In this document: positions 11,253 through 22,318 of the stretch, in pieces
Position numbering within the stretch: position 1 is the first letter of the stretch
Layout of the letters: each line of letters opens with the position of its first letter
Origin: Strix aluco
Lineage: Eukaryota; Chordata; Aves; Strigiformes; Strigidae
Length of the DNA stretch: 64,000 nucleotides
Assembly (NCBI RefSeq): GCF_031877795.1
Contig: NC_133943.1
Coordinates: forward strand, 10,099,001 to 10,163,000
Reading direction: 5' to 3'
Position numbers and translations under genes: made by a program
The notes under the pieces: generated by a model
Seen by the model: only the letters and a program-made list of their open reading frames with translations
The model's database searches: none
Told to the model about the DNA's origin: nothing

Positions 11253-12644
11253 CCCAGCACCCGGCAGGGCTGCCCCGGGCCTCGCTGCCAGCCGCACGGT
11301 GAGAGTCACAGTCCTGCTGCACAGGGACACCATGTGTGGTGTGGAGGGGACACCCTGGTCTCTATAAATGGTTGGTTTGAGCACGTTCTCTCTCTCTACT
11401 GCCTGGCTCTCAGCTCTCCTGGGCAGGGGACTGTCTTCCCCCACACCCGCCCTGCCCCAGCCCCTTTACAGCCTTCCGGACACTGGAGGAAGCCGTGTTG
11501 ATGCTGTTTTGGGTCTGCTTGCCCACAGCTGGCAGAATTGGATAAAGGAAGGAAAATATACAATTAACTCTAGGGGAGGGGGCAGCCCACAGCACAGCCA
11601 GCCCCAGGAACAGCCGTCTTGGTCCATTTAATAATGCACGGTGGGCGCTGCAAGCACTGCTGCAACTGGCACAGACACGGGGAGCAGAGCCAGGGCAGGG
11701 ATTTGCAGGCATCAGCAAACCTGTTGTGTGTCCGTGCTGACTGCTGCAGCTTCGCTCTTTGCCGGCAAAGCTGGCGAGCCAGCAAGAGTGGGGGATTTAA
11801 TCTGATATTCATGGCAGGGAGAATCAGTCCAGGCTCTCACCCCAGCCCATGCTGCAGCCAAGGGACTGGAGGCTGGCTGGGGACTTGGGCTGTGTTGGTG
11901 GCCCTGCCCCAGGGGGGGCCAAAGGCCCAAGGACAGCACTCTGGGGTGGGCACAGGACCCCCTGCTGTGGTGGGCATCACTCTGCGGTGCGTGGCAGCCA
12001 GCTGCCCTTGCGGTGGTCACGCTGCAGCTGAGCGAGCCGCGGGTGCCAGCCATGTCCCCGGCCCCCTGAGGGGAGCAGGGTCACGCAGGAAGGTGGGGAT
12101 GGCAGAGGAGAGGTTCCCCATCGCTCTGTGCTTCTAGCATGAGGTTGGGGTGCATCTCTAGGAGGTACCTTACAAACAGCAGCACATCCTGCTGCAGGGA
12201 GGACTGGGGAAAGCCTGTGCCCAGCACCTGAACCCCCTCTGCTAGCACAGCCAGCATCTGCGGGGAGGGAACCTCAAACCCAGGACTGTGTCTAGTCTTG
12301 TTCTCAGCCCCAAAGGGCCCCTGCATTCACCTGCGGCCGCAAAGCACTGCAGCCAGCACACAGGCTGGTGGCATGGGGACAGGGCCTGCTCCCCAGGCCT
12401 CAGCCAGAGTGTGGCTGGAGGCCCAGGGCACGGTAACCTGCTGCTGACACAGCAGCGAGCAGACAGGAAGGCATCTTGTCCTCACGAGGACCCAGTCCTG
12501 CCCCCTCCCCCAGACTAGACTCAGCTAGTCTGCCCCGGCCCCTCATTCCTCTTCCCAAAACTCCCCCTGCCACCAAAGCGCAGGGCCACCCCTCTCCCCA
12601 GGGAACCCACAACCAGGACCAGGGGGCTACAGACAGGAGTTGGC
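11253..12644. other. Convergent 3' flanks of GLUD paralogue (+) and SNCB (-)
   Basis: After the GLUD stop codon I see no canonical AATAAA or ATTAAA on the plus strand. The 3' UTR end is therefore not placed. The only unexplained coding-like piece is a minus-strand 84-base open block (12174-12257) between an AG acceptor and a GTAAGG donor; it is described under findings. Otherwise the stretch is GC-rich and shows no gene. Confidence 0.4.
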
Positions 12645-12650
12645 TTTATT
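12645..12650 (-). terminator. SNCB: SNCB polyadenylation signal AATAAA
   Basis: On the minus strand AATAAA lies about 700 bases downstream of the SNCB stop codon. That gives a 3' UTR of roughly 0.7 kb. The transcript end is expected some 10-30 bases further down, near 12620-12635. Confidence 0.65.
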
Positions 12651-13343
12651 CACGGACACGGGGGCAGCTGTGTCACTGGCAGCTGCCCTCGTATTGCACA
12701 TCCAGCGACGAGGGCGGGGGGATATCCATGCCACGTCACAACACAGCGTTGGCACTACGGGACCTCGGGGAGGGCGCAGGCACCGCCACCACCCAGCAGG
12801 CTGGGGAGCGGGCTTGGGCGCCAAGGGTTCACAAAGGCAAAAGACCCGTCCACCCATAGATAGAGAGAGATATATAAAAAAAAATAGTTCCACAATGACC
12901 AGAGCAGAACCACAGGGACACGCGTGCAAGCAAAATGTACAGCAGCCCGCGAGCAGGTAAACATGCTTTGTACAGACACAGACACACCGGGACGCAGCCG
13001 GGGTTTATGGCGCTGGGAGGGATACAGAGCCACAAACCCGGGCTTCATGGACACACGCACGCACACACGCACACCAGCCCCTGCGGGCAGCGCCCACGGC
13101 TCGGGCACGCGCCGGGGCTCGGGGGCTTGGACATGGCGGGTTTTTCTCACTGCTAGACACGGTACAGAGACACGGACACGGTCCCTTGGAACGGAACTGG
13201 AGGAAGAACTCGTGAGCGAACGGGGCAGGGGCACCCCTGCTCCTCCCCGGCATGCGGACACCGGCCAGGGCCGGCTGGGGAGGAGCAGGGGGCTACCGGC
13301 GGTTCGTTGTGCTGCTGGTGGAAGAGGCGAGGACGGGGGTCCA

Positions 13344-16300
13344 TTATGCCTCTGGCTCGTATTCCTGGTATTCCTCCTGTGGGGTGGGGAAAGAAAGAAC
13401 AAGTGAGAGAGCCCAGGTTGGGCACAGAGCCCCTGTCCCCCCCCAGCCCCGGGCCAGCCTGCCCGAGAGGCTGCAGGCCTGCGTGCATGGGGCACCTGGG
13501 AGCAGACAGGCTCTGGGCTTTGCTCCGGACAGCGATGGCCACCGGTGCGCTGAGCGCTGGCAGCCCATGCCCTCCACAGCACCCTGCACCCCTCTGCCAC
13601 CCCGTCCCCTCACCTGCGGGGGCTCCTCGTAGTTCTCCCCCTCTGGCTCCAGCAGCGGCTCGACCAGCGGCTCCTCAACAGCCTCCTGGGCCACCTCCTC
13701 CGGCTGGGGGTGAACCGGGGGGTCAGTCCCACGCAAACAGCCCCCTCACACATCACCCACCCTCCCTGTCCCTGCCAGATGCGGGGTGGGAGGACCTGGC
13801 AGAGACCAGCAATGCACCCACAATATGGGGGGCTCTACATGGGGAGCATCAGTTGGGGGGTGCAGCAGGCACCCCAGGCACACACCAGCCCACCAGGCCA
13901 GGAGGTGACAGGCGGGGCTCTGTGGGAGCAGGGTCTGGGTGTGCGTGTCCCCACACCGCTCCCAGCCCCGGCCCCAGGCAGGCGATGGGTGCTGGCACCA
14001 TGTGGGTGCCGGGAGGGGGGGCTGCGGGAGCATCCTGCATCCCTGTCAGGGGTGGGCGGTGCTGGGTAACCCCTCCCCGGGGCTGGCAGAGCGGCTGGCA
14101 GGAGGAAAAAGGGGGGGGCAGCCGATTCCCCCGTGCAGCGGCGGTGGCCTCATTTCTTCAGCTGATGCTATTTTTGGGCTAAGCTGGAAGCCGACGGCTC
14201 ACGGGGGGCGGCAAGATGCGAACCCCGCCGCCCCTCCCCACCCCTGCGCTCCCGCAGCTGTCAGGTCACCTCGAAGCCGCTGGAGCGATGCGTCGCCGGC
14301 CGCCATGCAGCAGCCCGCGCACGCACACGTCCGCAGCATCCGCACACGCAGCCGGCACGCGTGGGGCAGTGGAGCCTGCCCGGGGCAATTGGGGACCCTC
14401 GGGGTCCCTCCCGCGAAGCTGGGGAGCAGCCGAGGGGCTCCCCACCAAGCCTGGGGAAGCACCAGCCTCCCCGCAGGCATGGCAGCGGCCGGGGGGTCTC
14501 ACCTTCAGGTCCGCAGGGAACTCCTCCTTCTTCACCAGCCCAGTGGCCGCCGCGATGTTGCCCGCGCCCGAGAACGCTGCTTCACCCAGCTGGGATGCCT
14601 GCTCCTTGGCTTTCTCAGCCACTGCAAGAGCCGGGGGTGGCCATCAGTGCCCCCCTCCCCATGCCAGGGAGGGGTGCCCAGCCGTGGCTCCATGCCCCAC
14701 ACCACACGGGGCGGTGCTGGTGGGGGGGCTCTGGGCAGGCTCAGGCCCTCCCCGCCTCCCTGCCCGGGTGCTGGGGAGGGGAGGGGGCCGGGACGCTGCT
14801 CTGCAGCTGGGCAGGGAGTGTGAGCAGCCGCCGCAAATCCTTCGTTGCGGGGCCCTGTTATATAAGAGGCTTTAGCCGGGTGACATCAGCCCCTCAATTA
14901 GCCTCTGATCTCGTTAGCGCGGCCACGCTCTCGGGGCCAGAGGGGTACCGGGGCAAGGAGCTGGAGGAGACCATACCTGAGGTGACGCCTTGCACCACGC
15001 CTTGGGTTTTACTCCCTGGGGGTAGAAAGAGACAGAGTTGGGGTTAGAGGGGCCAGTGGCCGAGCTCTGCCATGTGCCATGCCCAGGACCCTGGCAGGGC
15101 TCTAGGAGCCGGGGCAGCATCCTGCCCACAACCCAGGGCAGCCAGGGGGGCCAAGCACCCACCCAGCTCCCCGCAAGGCTCCTCCGGTCCCTGCAGGAGC
15201 CCGGCCTGAGGTGGCACAAGGCCACCACCATGTGCCAGGCAGGACAGAGACCCTGGGACCCAGCGCCATGCCGGGGCACAGTTGGGCACGGTGAACACTG
15301 GCCGTGCCATCGAGCAGAGCGGGAGCTGGGATCCATACGCAGAGCTGGGGCCAACATGGCATGGGAAGCCCCACAGCCGGAGTGCCCTGGGGCCAGGTGC
15401 TGCCGCTGGCCATGCCACCCTGCCAGGCTCCCTTCAGGCAGCTTGACTCTGCCCGCAGATGCCAGGATACCCCCCCAGGATGGGAGCAGGGTGTCTGCGA
15501 TGGGGGCAAAGGCAGGGGCTGGGCAGCTCCTGTAGGATGGGGCCTCGAGGCACTCCTTGAGCTGCTGGACCCCTGTTCCAGGGCATGCACCCCTGGGCAG
15601 GGGTGGGGGTCCAGGGCAGGCACCCACCACTGCCCAGAGGAACAGCTGCAAGGCCTCAGCCCTCCCGCAGAGCTGGTGCTCCCCGGAGCGGGACAGAGCC
15701 CCAGCCCTGTGCCCTCCCTCCCGCTGCAGGCAGGGGCAGCCTCAGCTCCCCCCTGAGCAGCCCACCATCACAGCCCGGCACACTGCCGCCCGGGAGCTGC
15801 CTGCTCCCTGCCTGCGAGGTCTTCTAGGACTTGGCCCGAATGGACCCCAGCCCCGAGGGGCAGCACGAAGGGACCCCCCCAGCCGCCGGCTGGGTGCTGG
15901 GGAGATGTCGGCAGAGCCGTGGTGTGGGATGCGCTCCAGGACACGGCCTCTCCGGGGGGACAAACGTGTTCTCAGTCCCTCTGCTCCGTGCCGGGCACAT
16001 CCCAGCGCGGGGGTCACCACCTCCATCCTGCCCCAGAGCATCCTCGGCGAGGAGCCACGGGGCCCTCGGGCTCAGACCGCCGGGGGCTGCAGGGGGCCCG
16101 GTCCCCGGGGGTCCCACCCCCTCAGCCTGGGGATCAGCTCCGACCCTGCCACTGCCCGCGGGGCACCGTCCTCCTGCCTGCACATGCCCTGCGGGCAGGG
16201 GCTGGGCAGAGCACTGCGGGCACCGGCCCTCTGCCCCCGGGCACCCCGCCGGCAGGGTCGTCGTGGCGGGGAAGGAGAGGGGGGGTGTTGGGGAGCGGGG

Positions 16301-16889
16301 CCGGGGACAGGTCGGGGGGGGGCAGGGGGATGGGCTGGAGGACGCAAGGGCAAACGCAGGATCAGGCAAGGGCAGGCAGAGGGGGCATGCAGGGGACGGG
16401 CAGGGATTAGCCGGGGGACAGGCAGGGAGCAGGCAGGCCGAGCCGGCCCTTACCGACATAGAGGACCCCCTCCTTAGTCTTCTCGGCGGCCTCGGCCACC
16501 ANNNNNNNNNNNNNNNNNNNNNNNNNNNNNNNNNNNNNNNNNNNNNNNNNNNNNNNNNNNNNNNNNNNNNNNNNNNNNNNNNNNNNNNNNNNNNNNNNNN
16601 NNNNNNNNNNNNNNNNNNNNNNNNNNNNNNNNNNNNNNNNNNNNNNNNNNNNNNNNNNNNNNNNNNNNNNNNNNNNNNNNNNNNNNNNNNNNNNNNNNNN
16701 NTATGCAGGGGGACGGGCAGGGATTAGCCGGGGGACAGGCAGGAGCAGGCAGGCCGAGCCGGCCCTTACCGACATAGAGGACCCCCTCCTTAGTCTTCTC
16801 GGCGGCCTCGGCCACCCCCTGCTTGGTCTTCTCGGCGGCGGCGACCACCCCCTCCTTGCCTTGGACAAGCCCTTCATGAACACCTCCAT
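13344..16889 (-). CDS. SNCB: Beta-synuclein
   Basis: Coding exons on the minus strand: 16889-16770, 15015-14977, 14621-14503, 13703-13614, 13376-13344. The product is a presynaptic, natively unfolded protein that binds acidic membranes and damps alpha-synuclein aggregation. The N-terminus carries the KTKEGV-type 11-residue repeats (EKTKQGV, EKTKEGV). The middle lacks most of the alpha-synuclein NAC segment, and the acidic tail ends [10 protein letters not shown], typical of SNCB. Compared with the family, the first coding exon lacks one base (near 16856-16858), so its first ten residues are out of frame with the rest; a phase-1 exon of 121 bases is expected and 120 are present. Because the rest is perfectly conserved and the exon abuts an assembly gap, I read this as a sequence error. 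A start at 16889 gives the family N-terminus [10 protein letters not shown]. Part of this exon is duplicated left of the gap (16454-16501). Confidence 0.96.
16387..16816. other. Assembly gap (200 N) flanked by a duplicated ~115-bp segment
   Basis: Positions 16502-16701 are exactly 200 N. The ~115 bases before the gap (16387-16501) recur almost identically after it (16703-16816), differing by a couple of one-base indels. Both copies contain the splice donor and the 3' half of the first SNCB coding exon. A tandem duplication of half an exon is unlikely. The simplest reading is two overlapping contig ends left unmerged, so the gap may contain nothing real. Confidence 0.85.
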
Positions 16890-17330
16890 GGCGGCTCTGC
16901 GGGGAGAGGCCGCACGGCTTCACCCCGCCCCGGCCCCCCCCGGCCCAGCCCGGCCCCGCTCCCGCCCGCCCCGCGCATCCCCGCGCCCCGGCCCCGCCGC
17001 CCCCCCCCGGCCCCGCCGCCCGCCCGACCTGGCTCGCTGGCGGCGGGGACGGGCGGGCCGGGCCGGGCCGGGCCGGGCTGCGGCGGGGCGGGCTCAGTGC
17101 GGCTGTGCCGGGGCCGCGCCGCGATGCGCTGCGCCGCGCTGCGCCGTGATGCGCGGGGGGGACCGGGGCTGAGCCGGGCTGAGCCGTGCCCGGCCGTGCC
17201 GAGCCGTGCCCGGCCGCCCCCGCCCCGCCCCGCCCCGCCCGGCAGCGGCACCCCCGGCCTTGGCCGCCCCAGCCCGCGGGCTCCTTCCCCGCACGGACTC
17301 GGCGCCCCCGGGGCGCTCCCACCGCGTCGC
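16890..17330 (-). promoter_or_regulatory. SNCB: SNCB 5' region: UTR splice acceptor, candidate first exon and CpG island
   Basis: Seven bases upstream of the SNCB start codon the minus strand shows a CCCCGCAG acceptor, so the coding exon carries a very short UTR (16890-16896). A candidate donor for a non-coding first exon (CCAG followed by GTCGGG) lies at about 17022-17032, inside a strong CpG island that runs to about 17330. There is no TATA box. This follows the family pattern of a non-coding first exon. The exact start site is unknown. Confidence 0.5.
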
Positions 17331-17880
17331 ACCTTCTCCCCGTCCCCACCCGGCCTGATCCCGTCCACGCGGCCCCCACGCTGTCCTGGCCCCGTCCCCA
17401 TCACGTCCCATCCCCATCCCGCCCGCTCTCTGTCCCATCTCCTCCCGATCCCAGTCGCACCTCGTCCTGATCCCATCCCCTCCCCTCTACAGGCTGTCCC
17501 CATCCCATCCTGTCCCCTTCCCACCCCCTGCCATGTTCTGCCCTGTCCCTATGCCATTCCTGTCCCCCATCCCCCTCTCATCATGTCCCTCTTCCCACCT
17601 CATCCCACCCTATTCTCATCTCACCCTGTCCCCACCCCATCCAATTGTGATCCCGTCCCCTCCCCATCACATCCCACACTCTCCCATCCCATCCCATCCA
17701 TCCAATCCCATGTTGTCCCCATCCCATCCTCCTCTGATCCATCCTCCCCATCCCATTCCCACCCCCCATCCTGATGCCATCCCCCCCTGCCCTGCCCCAT
17801 ACCACACCACCTTGATCCCACCCCACTTTACCCCCATACTACCCCCCCATCCTGATCCCATCCCACCCTGAGCCCCTGGA
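17331..17880. repeat. C-rich degenerate CCCATCC minisatellite
   Basis: About 550 bases are strongly strand-asymmetric: the plus strand is almost all pyrimidine, interrupted by A and G, built from degenerate units such as CCCATCC and TCCCATCCCA. It lies between the SNCB CpG island and EIF4E1B. Long open frames here, rich in Met, Gly and Trp on the minus strand, are artefacts of the repeat. Confidence 0.75.
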
Positions 17881-18072
17881 CTCATCCCTCAGCTCCCTGC
17901 CCTAGGGGGGGTCCCCCCATCTCCCTGCTCCCAGGAGGGGCAGGCCTGGCACCCCCTCCCCAGCACACAGCCCTCCCACCCCACCAGCTGCAGCTGGGAC
18001 GGCTGCCTCATCCCACCCGCCTGTGGGCACTTAAGAGCCGGGGGCGGCCGGGGGGAGCCTCTGTTGGGCAGG

Positions 18073-19576
18073 ATGGCTACGGGGGAGCAGGTGAGTGCTC
18101 TCTCTGGGGGCTGGGCCTGGCAGCAGAGCCCAGGCAGCCATCCTATCCCCTCGGCTGTGGGATCCATGTCATGGGGGGGGCTGGGGGGCTGCAGGCTCCC
18201 TGCTGGGGTGGCCATGGGGCTCTCGAGGCTGTCCCTCCTTCCCCAGAGGAGGCAAGAGGAGCGGCGGCGGCGAAGGGCTCAGCAGCGAGAGCTGCTCCTG
18301 GCAGAGAGCCTGGGCAAGCACCCCCTGCAGAACAGGTATGGGGGGGGGGCTGGCCATGGGCAGCTTCTCCCAGTGCTGAGAGGCAGGTGCTGGGGGTGGA
18401 GGGGGATTCCAGCATGGCTGACCCCGCCCCATCTCCCCTCCCTCCCCAGGTGGGCACTGTGGTTCTTCAAGAATGACAAGAGCAAGATGTGGCAGGCAAA
18501 TTTGCGCCTTGTCACCAAGTTCAGCACTGTGGAGGACTTCTGGGCGTGAGTGTCCCATGGGTGGGCAATGTCCCCGCTCTGGAGAATCCCTGGTGGGGGG
18601 GTCTGGGCCAGAGGAGGGTGCTGGGGGTCCCTGAGACACCACTTCTCACCTGCTTCTGTGTCTTGTCTCTGGCGGTGCAGGCTGTACAACCACATCCAGC
18701 TTGCCAGCAAGCTCACGTCTGGCTGCGACTACTCCCTCTTCAAGGTGAGACATCCCCTCCGCCGCAAGTCCTTCCTCAGAGCCCCTTGCAGCACCCACCG
18801 TTACGGGGACACGCTGGGTGCCAGTGGGGGCTGGCAGGGTGCCCTGGCCCTGGGGCAGGAGGGGAAGCCTGGCTGGGTGCTCACAGCACCCTGAGCTGTC
18901 TCTGGCCAGGTGCTCAGTGCCCCTGACCATCCCCTTGCCCATCCCTAGGACGGCATCGAGCCCATGTGGGAGGACAGCCAGAACAAGCGCGGTGGGGCGC
19001 TGGCTCATCACCCTGGCCAAGCAGCAGCGGCACACCGAGCTGGACCGTTTCTGGCTGGAGACGGTGAGTGCAGCCCCACTCGGGCTGGCCTGCAGGGTCC
19101 TGGCAGTGGTGTTTCCCCCTGCCCCAGCGCTGAGTCCCAGTGGGGACTGTCCTGGGCCCCCTTTCTCCTCCTGGCAGCTGCTGTGCCTCATCGGAGAGAT
19201 GTTTTGATGAGTACAGCAACGAGGTGTGCGGGGCTGTCATCAACATCCGTGCCAAGGGGGACAAGATCGCCATCTGGACCCGGGAAGCGGAGAACCGGGA
19301 AGGGGTCACCCACATTGGGTAATGCAGCTTTGGGGGGGGGGGGGGGTGGGGGGGGGGGGGGGGGCTGTGTGGGGCCAGGTTTGGGGGGAGAGGGGTCCCT
19401 GGGCAGGGAGTCAGTGGGAGAAGTGCTGCTGTGCTGTTCACACAGCCCCTTCCCTCCCCAGGCGTGTCTACAAGGAGCACCTGGGCCTCTCGCAGAAGGT
19501 GGCCATTGGGTACCAGGCCCACGCGGACACGGCCACCAAGAGTGGCTCCCTCAGCAAGACTAAGTTTGTGGTGTGA
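18073..19576 (+). CDS. EIF4E1B: Eukaryotic translation initiation factor 4E family member 1B (oocyte-type cap-binding protein)
   Basis: Exons: 18073-18090, 18247-18335, 18450-18545, 18681-18744, 18949-19063, 19178-19318, 19462-19576. The family binds the mRNA 5' cap; the 1B form is germline- and oocyte-enriched and tends to repress maternal mRNA. Cap-sandwich tryptophans are visible in MWED (exon 5) and IWTREAEN (exon 6). The partner-binding surface is kept in RWALWFFKND and VEDFWALY, and the end is the usual KFVV. Expected length is 211 residues. Two frame breaks occur: exon 5 has one extra G in the run at 18994-18997 and exon 6 one extra T in the run at 19202-19205. Each is one base in a short homopolymer and the downstream sequence stays perfectly conserved, so error is likelier than loss, but recent decay cannot be excluded. 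The gene lies between SNCB and UNC5A as in human. Confidence 0.93.
19332..19364 (+). repeat. Poly-G tract in EIF4E1B intron 6
   Basis: Fifteen G, one T and seventeen G in a row, starting just after the exon 6 donor. It can form G-quadruplexes and is a likely place for base-calling error. Confidence 0.8.
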
Positions 19577-22274
19577 CTGCGGGGGAGCGGGGTGCTGCCT
19601 GCAGGGTCCCCCTGTCCCATCCCACAATGAATGGCTGCAGCTGAGCATGGTCTGTGTGTCCAGGGCTGGGCCAGGACTCTTGCACCCTAGGGTGGCTCTT
19701 GCTTGGGGGGGGACCCCTGGGAGGGGGACGATGTGTTGCCATATCCTGTACCTGCCCGCTAAGTGAGAGGGGCCAGGGGTATCCCTGTGGGCTTGGGGCA
19801 CGGCGTGTGTCCACCTGCCTCTCCCAGTGCCTGGGACCAGTGTCCCTCTGCTCTGGGGTTCTGGAATAGTCCCAGGAAGAAGCTGGGCTCTGTCCTCCCC
19901 TGGCCAAGGCACGGGCACAGCTTGCTGCCCTGTGAGCCTGGGTGTGGGAGGGGGTACCAGCACCCAGCTCCTCCGGGTCAGCTCAGCTTGGGAACATGGT
20001 CCCCATCTCTCCCAAGCCCCTGCACATCGGTGGGACACGGGTCTGCCTTCTCGGGAAGAGCAGCTCCCCAGCCCAGGGCTGCCCAGTGTCCCTGCAGGGT
20101 CAGTGCTGGGGCTGCAGCACCGCATCATCCCCTCGCCCCCACGCTGCCCACCTCAGGCTGTGTTTGCTCACATCCCCTCCCACGGGCACCTGCAGCACAG
20201 GTCGCATGAAGCATTTTTGCTTCCCAAGGGTTTATTGGTGTCAGACTTGCAGGTCCACAGCCCCAGTGAGCCCCTGGAGTTTGCTGGCTCCTCGTTTCCA
20301 TGGCCTGAGTCCTCTGCTGTCCCTCCTGGCTCTTCTGACTGCAGAGGGGGCCCCTTAGTCCTTCCCTCTCCCTGCTTCAGCACAGCCCAGCTCAAGCTTT
20401 GTCTAATCTTTTATTTGTGTTTTTAATTGTTGGGTCTGTCCTTCCCCCCTGCCTATTCAGGTGCTTGAGGTGGAGCTGCCTGCTCACCTCCTGACAGTGC
20501 TGCCTGCACTTCTGCCCTCGCTGCCGCTCTCCTCCAGGAGCACCCGGGCAGCTTCAGCTCAGCCCAGGGTTGCACCTTGTCCAGGACAGCACATCCAGCC
20601 CATCTGTCCCTCCCCGTGAGTCCAAAGCCAGGGCCACTTGTCCCCCACCGCTGCGTGCTGCCCTGCCTGCACCTGGGGTTTGCAGAGAGCTGGTTCTGCA
20701 GAAGGGCAGAGTCTGACAGCCTGTGCTATGGCAGCTGGCTGAGGCATGTCTGGCCACAGTGCTGCAGGCAGGCGCTGCGGCTGTGGCACCCTGGGCTGCC
20801 TGTGGTGCAGCCCGGCGGGGTTTGACGGAGCAGGCTGAGCCCTGCCCTGCTTGGGGATGCTGCACGGAGCAGTGTCCCTGGGACTTGGCTGCCCTTCTCC
20901 AGGGCTACCAGCCCTGTGGCTCCCCAGGGGCAGCTGTGCCAGGGCTCTGCCTGCCCTCCGCCACTCTATGTTGTCCCCTGTGTGAGGAAGAGATGTCACC
21001 AGAGAGGGGAGGTGGGTGCCAGGCCATGTCCCTGTGGCCTTGCGTCCCGTGCTGGCCCTGGGCTGCTTCTCTGCGCAGGTACAAGGGGGACAGGACCCTG
21101 CTGCCCTCCTCTGTAGGGCAACCAGGGTGGGGGTGCTGCAGGCCACGCTGGCCCCGTGGCTGGCAGCAGGACCCGGCAGGGAGTTGGTGTGGGGGAAGAG
21201 CAGTATGGAGGTGGCCAGCACCCCCAAGCCTGGGGTGCCTGCAGGCGGGGGAGCCGGGGGCACTGAGGAGGGGACGCGGGCAGCGGGGCTGCCCGCCCGG
21301 GCTGGGGCTGGGGGCTGCGGGCTGCTGCCTGCCCTGCCCGCGGCCGGCCCGCACGGGCAGCGCGTGCTGCCTGCACTGCCTGCCCCTCGCCACGCGATGG
21401 TGCCGCTCGCCCGGCCTTGGCCAGCTCCAGCACGGCAGGGCTGGCAACCTGCCTTGCCTGCAGTGGGGTACCTTCTGCCTGCAGTGGGGGGGCAGAGCTG
21501 CCCCAGCCATCCCCCCGCCGTGAGAGGCAGGCAGGAGCCACGCGTCGAGCACGGGTTGTGGGGCTGGCAGGGCTGAAGCTGGAGGGGGGGAGGTGGAGGC
21601 GTGGGGGGTGTGTGGGGTGCTGAGACCCCCCCTGATCCAACGCACCATTAATGGTCTCTCTCCCCCCACCCCCTTCCCCAGCAGTGACAGCATGAAGTGG
21701 GTGAGGACCAGGGACTGCCCCTTCAACCCCTTCCTCTGCCTGGCATGACCCCCCCGCATAGCCCCCCCCCCAGGCTCTGGGGCTGAGCCCCTGCCAGGCC
21801 ACACTGTCCCTGTCCCCTCACTCCATGCTGGGTGCAGCAAGGGGGCTGTGGTGTCCCCTGTGCCCCACCATGCGGGGAGGCCAAGGTTACGTGGGGGGGT
21901 CGGTGGCAGAGGCTGCCGTGGTTCATTGCCATTCGCATGCAGCTGCCGTGGGATTCCATTGGATTGGAAAAGTAACAGGGGCCATTTATCTCTATGGGTT
22001 TATGAGCTCCCCACAGCCCAGCCTGGCCGGGGGGCTGGCAGTGCCCATCCAGAGCCCACCCTTTGGGGACATGACGGCTTCCATCCTCGGGTCCTGCGCC
22101 CCAGGATCTCTGCCTGCGGGGCGGAGGGTGCTGGGAGGTGGGGGGCAGTTGGTGACCCCCTGGGTGGCCACAGCGATTGCCAGGAGCCACCCAGCGAGCA
22201 CAGCAGGGCCAGGGCTGCCCCCAGCCTGTCTCACGCCGGGCAGCTGTCCCAGCTGGCAGCCGAGCTGGCAGCCC
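19577..22274. other. Intergenic DNA downstream of EIF4E1B; no gene seen
   Basis: No exon of a recognisable gene appears on either strand. In human, TSPAN17 lies between EIF4E1B and UNC5A; none of its tetraspanin features (four membrane segments, the CCG motif of the large loop) is present here or up to 28.4 kb. Two minus-strand AATAAA motifs (20229-20234 and about 20411) have no coding sequence in front of them. Open frames here are GC-bias products. Confidence 0.5.
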
Positions 22275-22318
22275 TGTCAATAATCATAATTAAAAATTAA
22301 TACTAATCAAAAGGGAGA
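22275..22318. other. AT-rich island, candidate conserved non-coding element
   Basis: An abrupt 44-base AT-rich block with AATCATAATTAA and AATTAATACTAATC stands in DNA that is otherwise about 70% GC. It contains several TAAT/ATTA homeodomain cores. Function is inferred from the compositional contrast only. Confidence 0.35.

Noticed and set aside
17581-17885. Minus-strand frames rich in Met, Gly and Trp
   Set aside because: They translate the CCCATCC-type minisatellite.
18073-19576. EIF4E1B as a pseudogene
   Set aside because: Splice sites, cap-binding residues and C-terminus are intact; the two breaks are single-base homopolymer changes, better explained as sequence errors.
20229-20418. Two minus-strand AATAAA signals suggesting a third gene end
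   Set aside because: No coding exon or splice pattern upstream on the minus strand supports a transcript.
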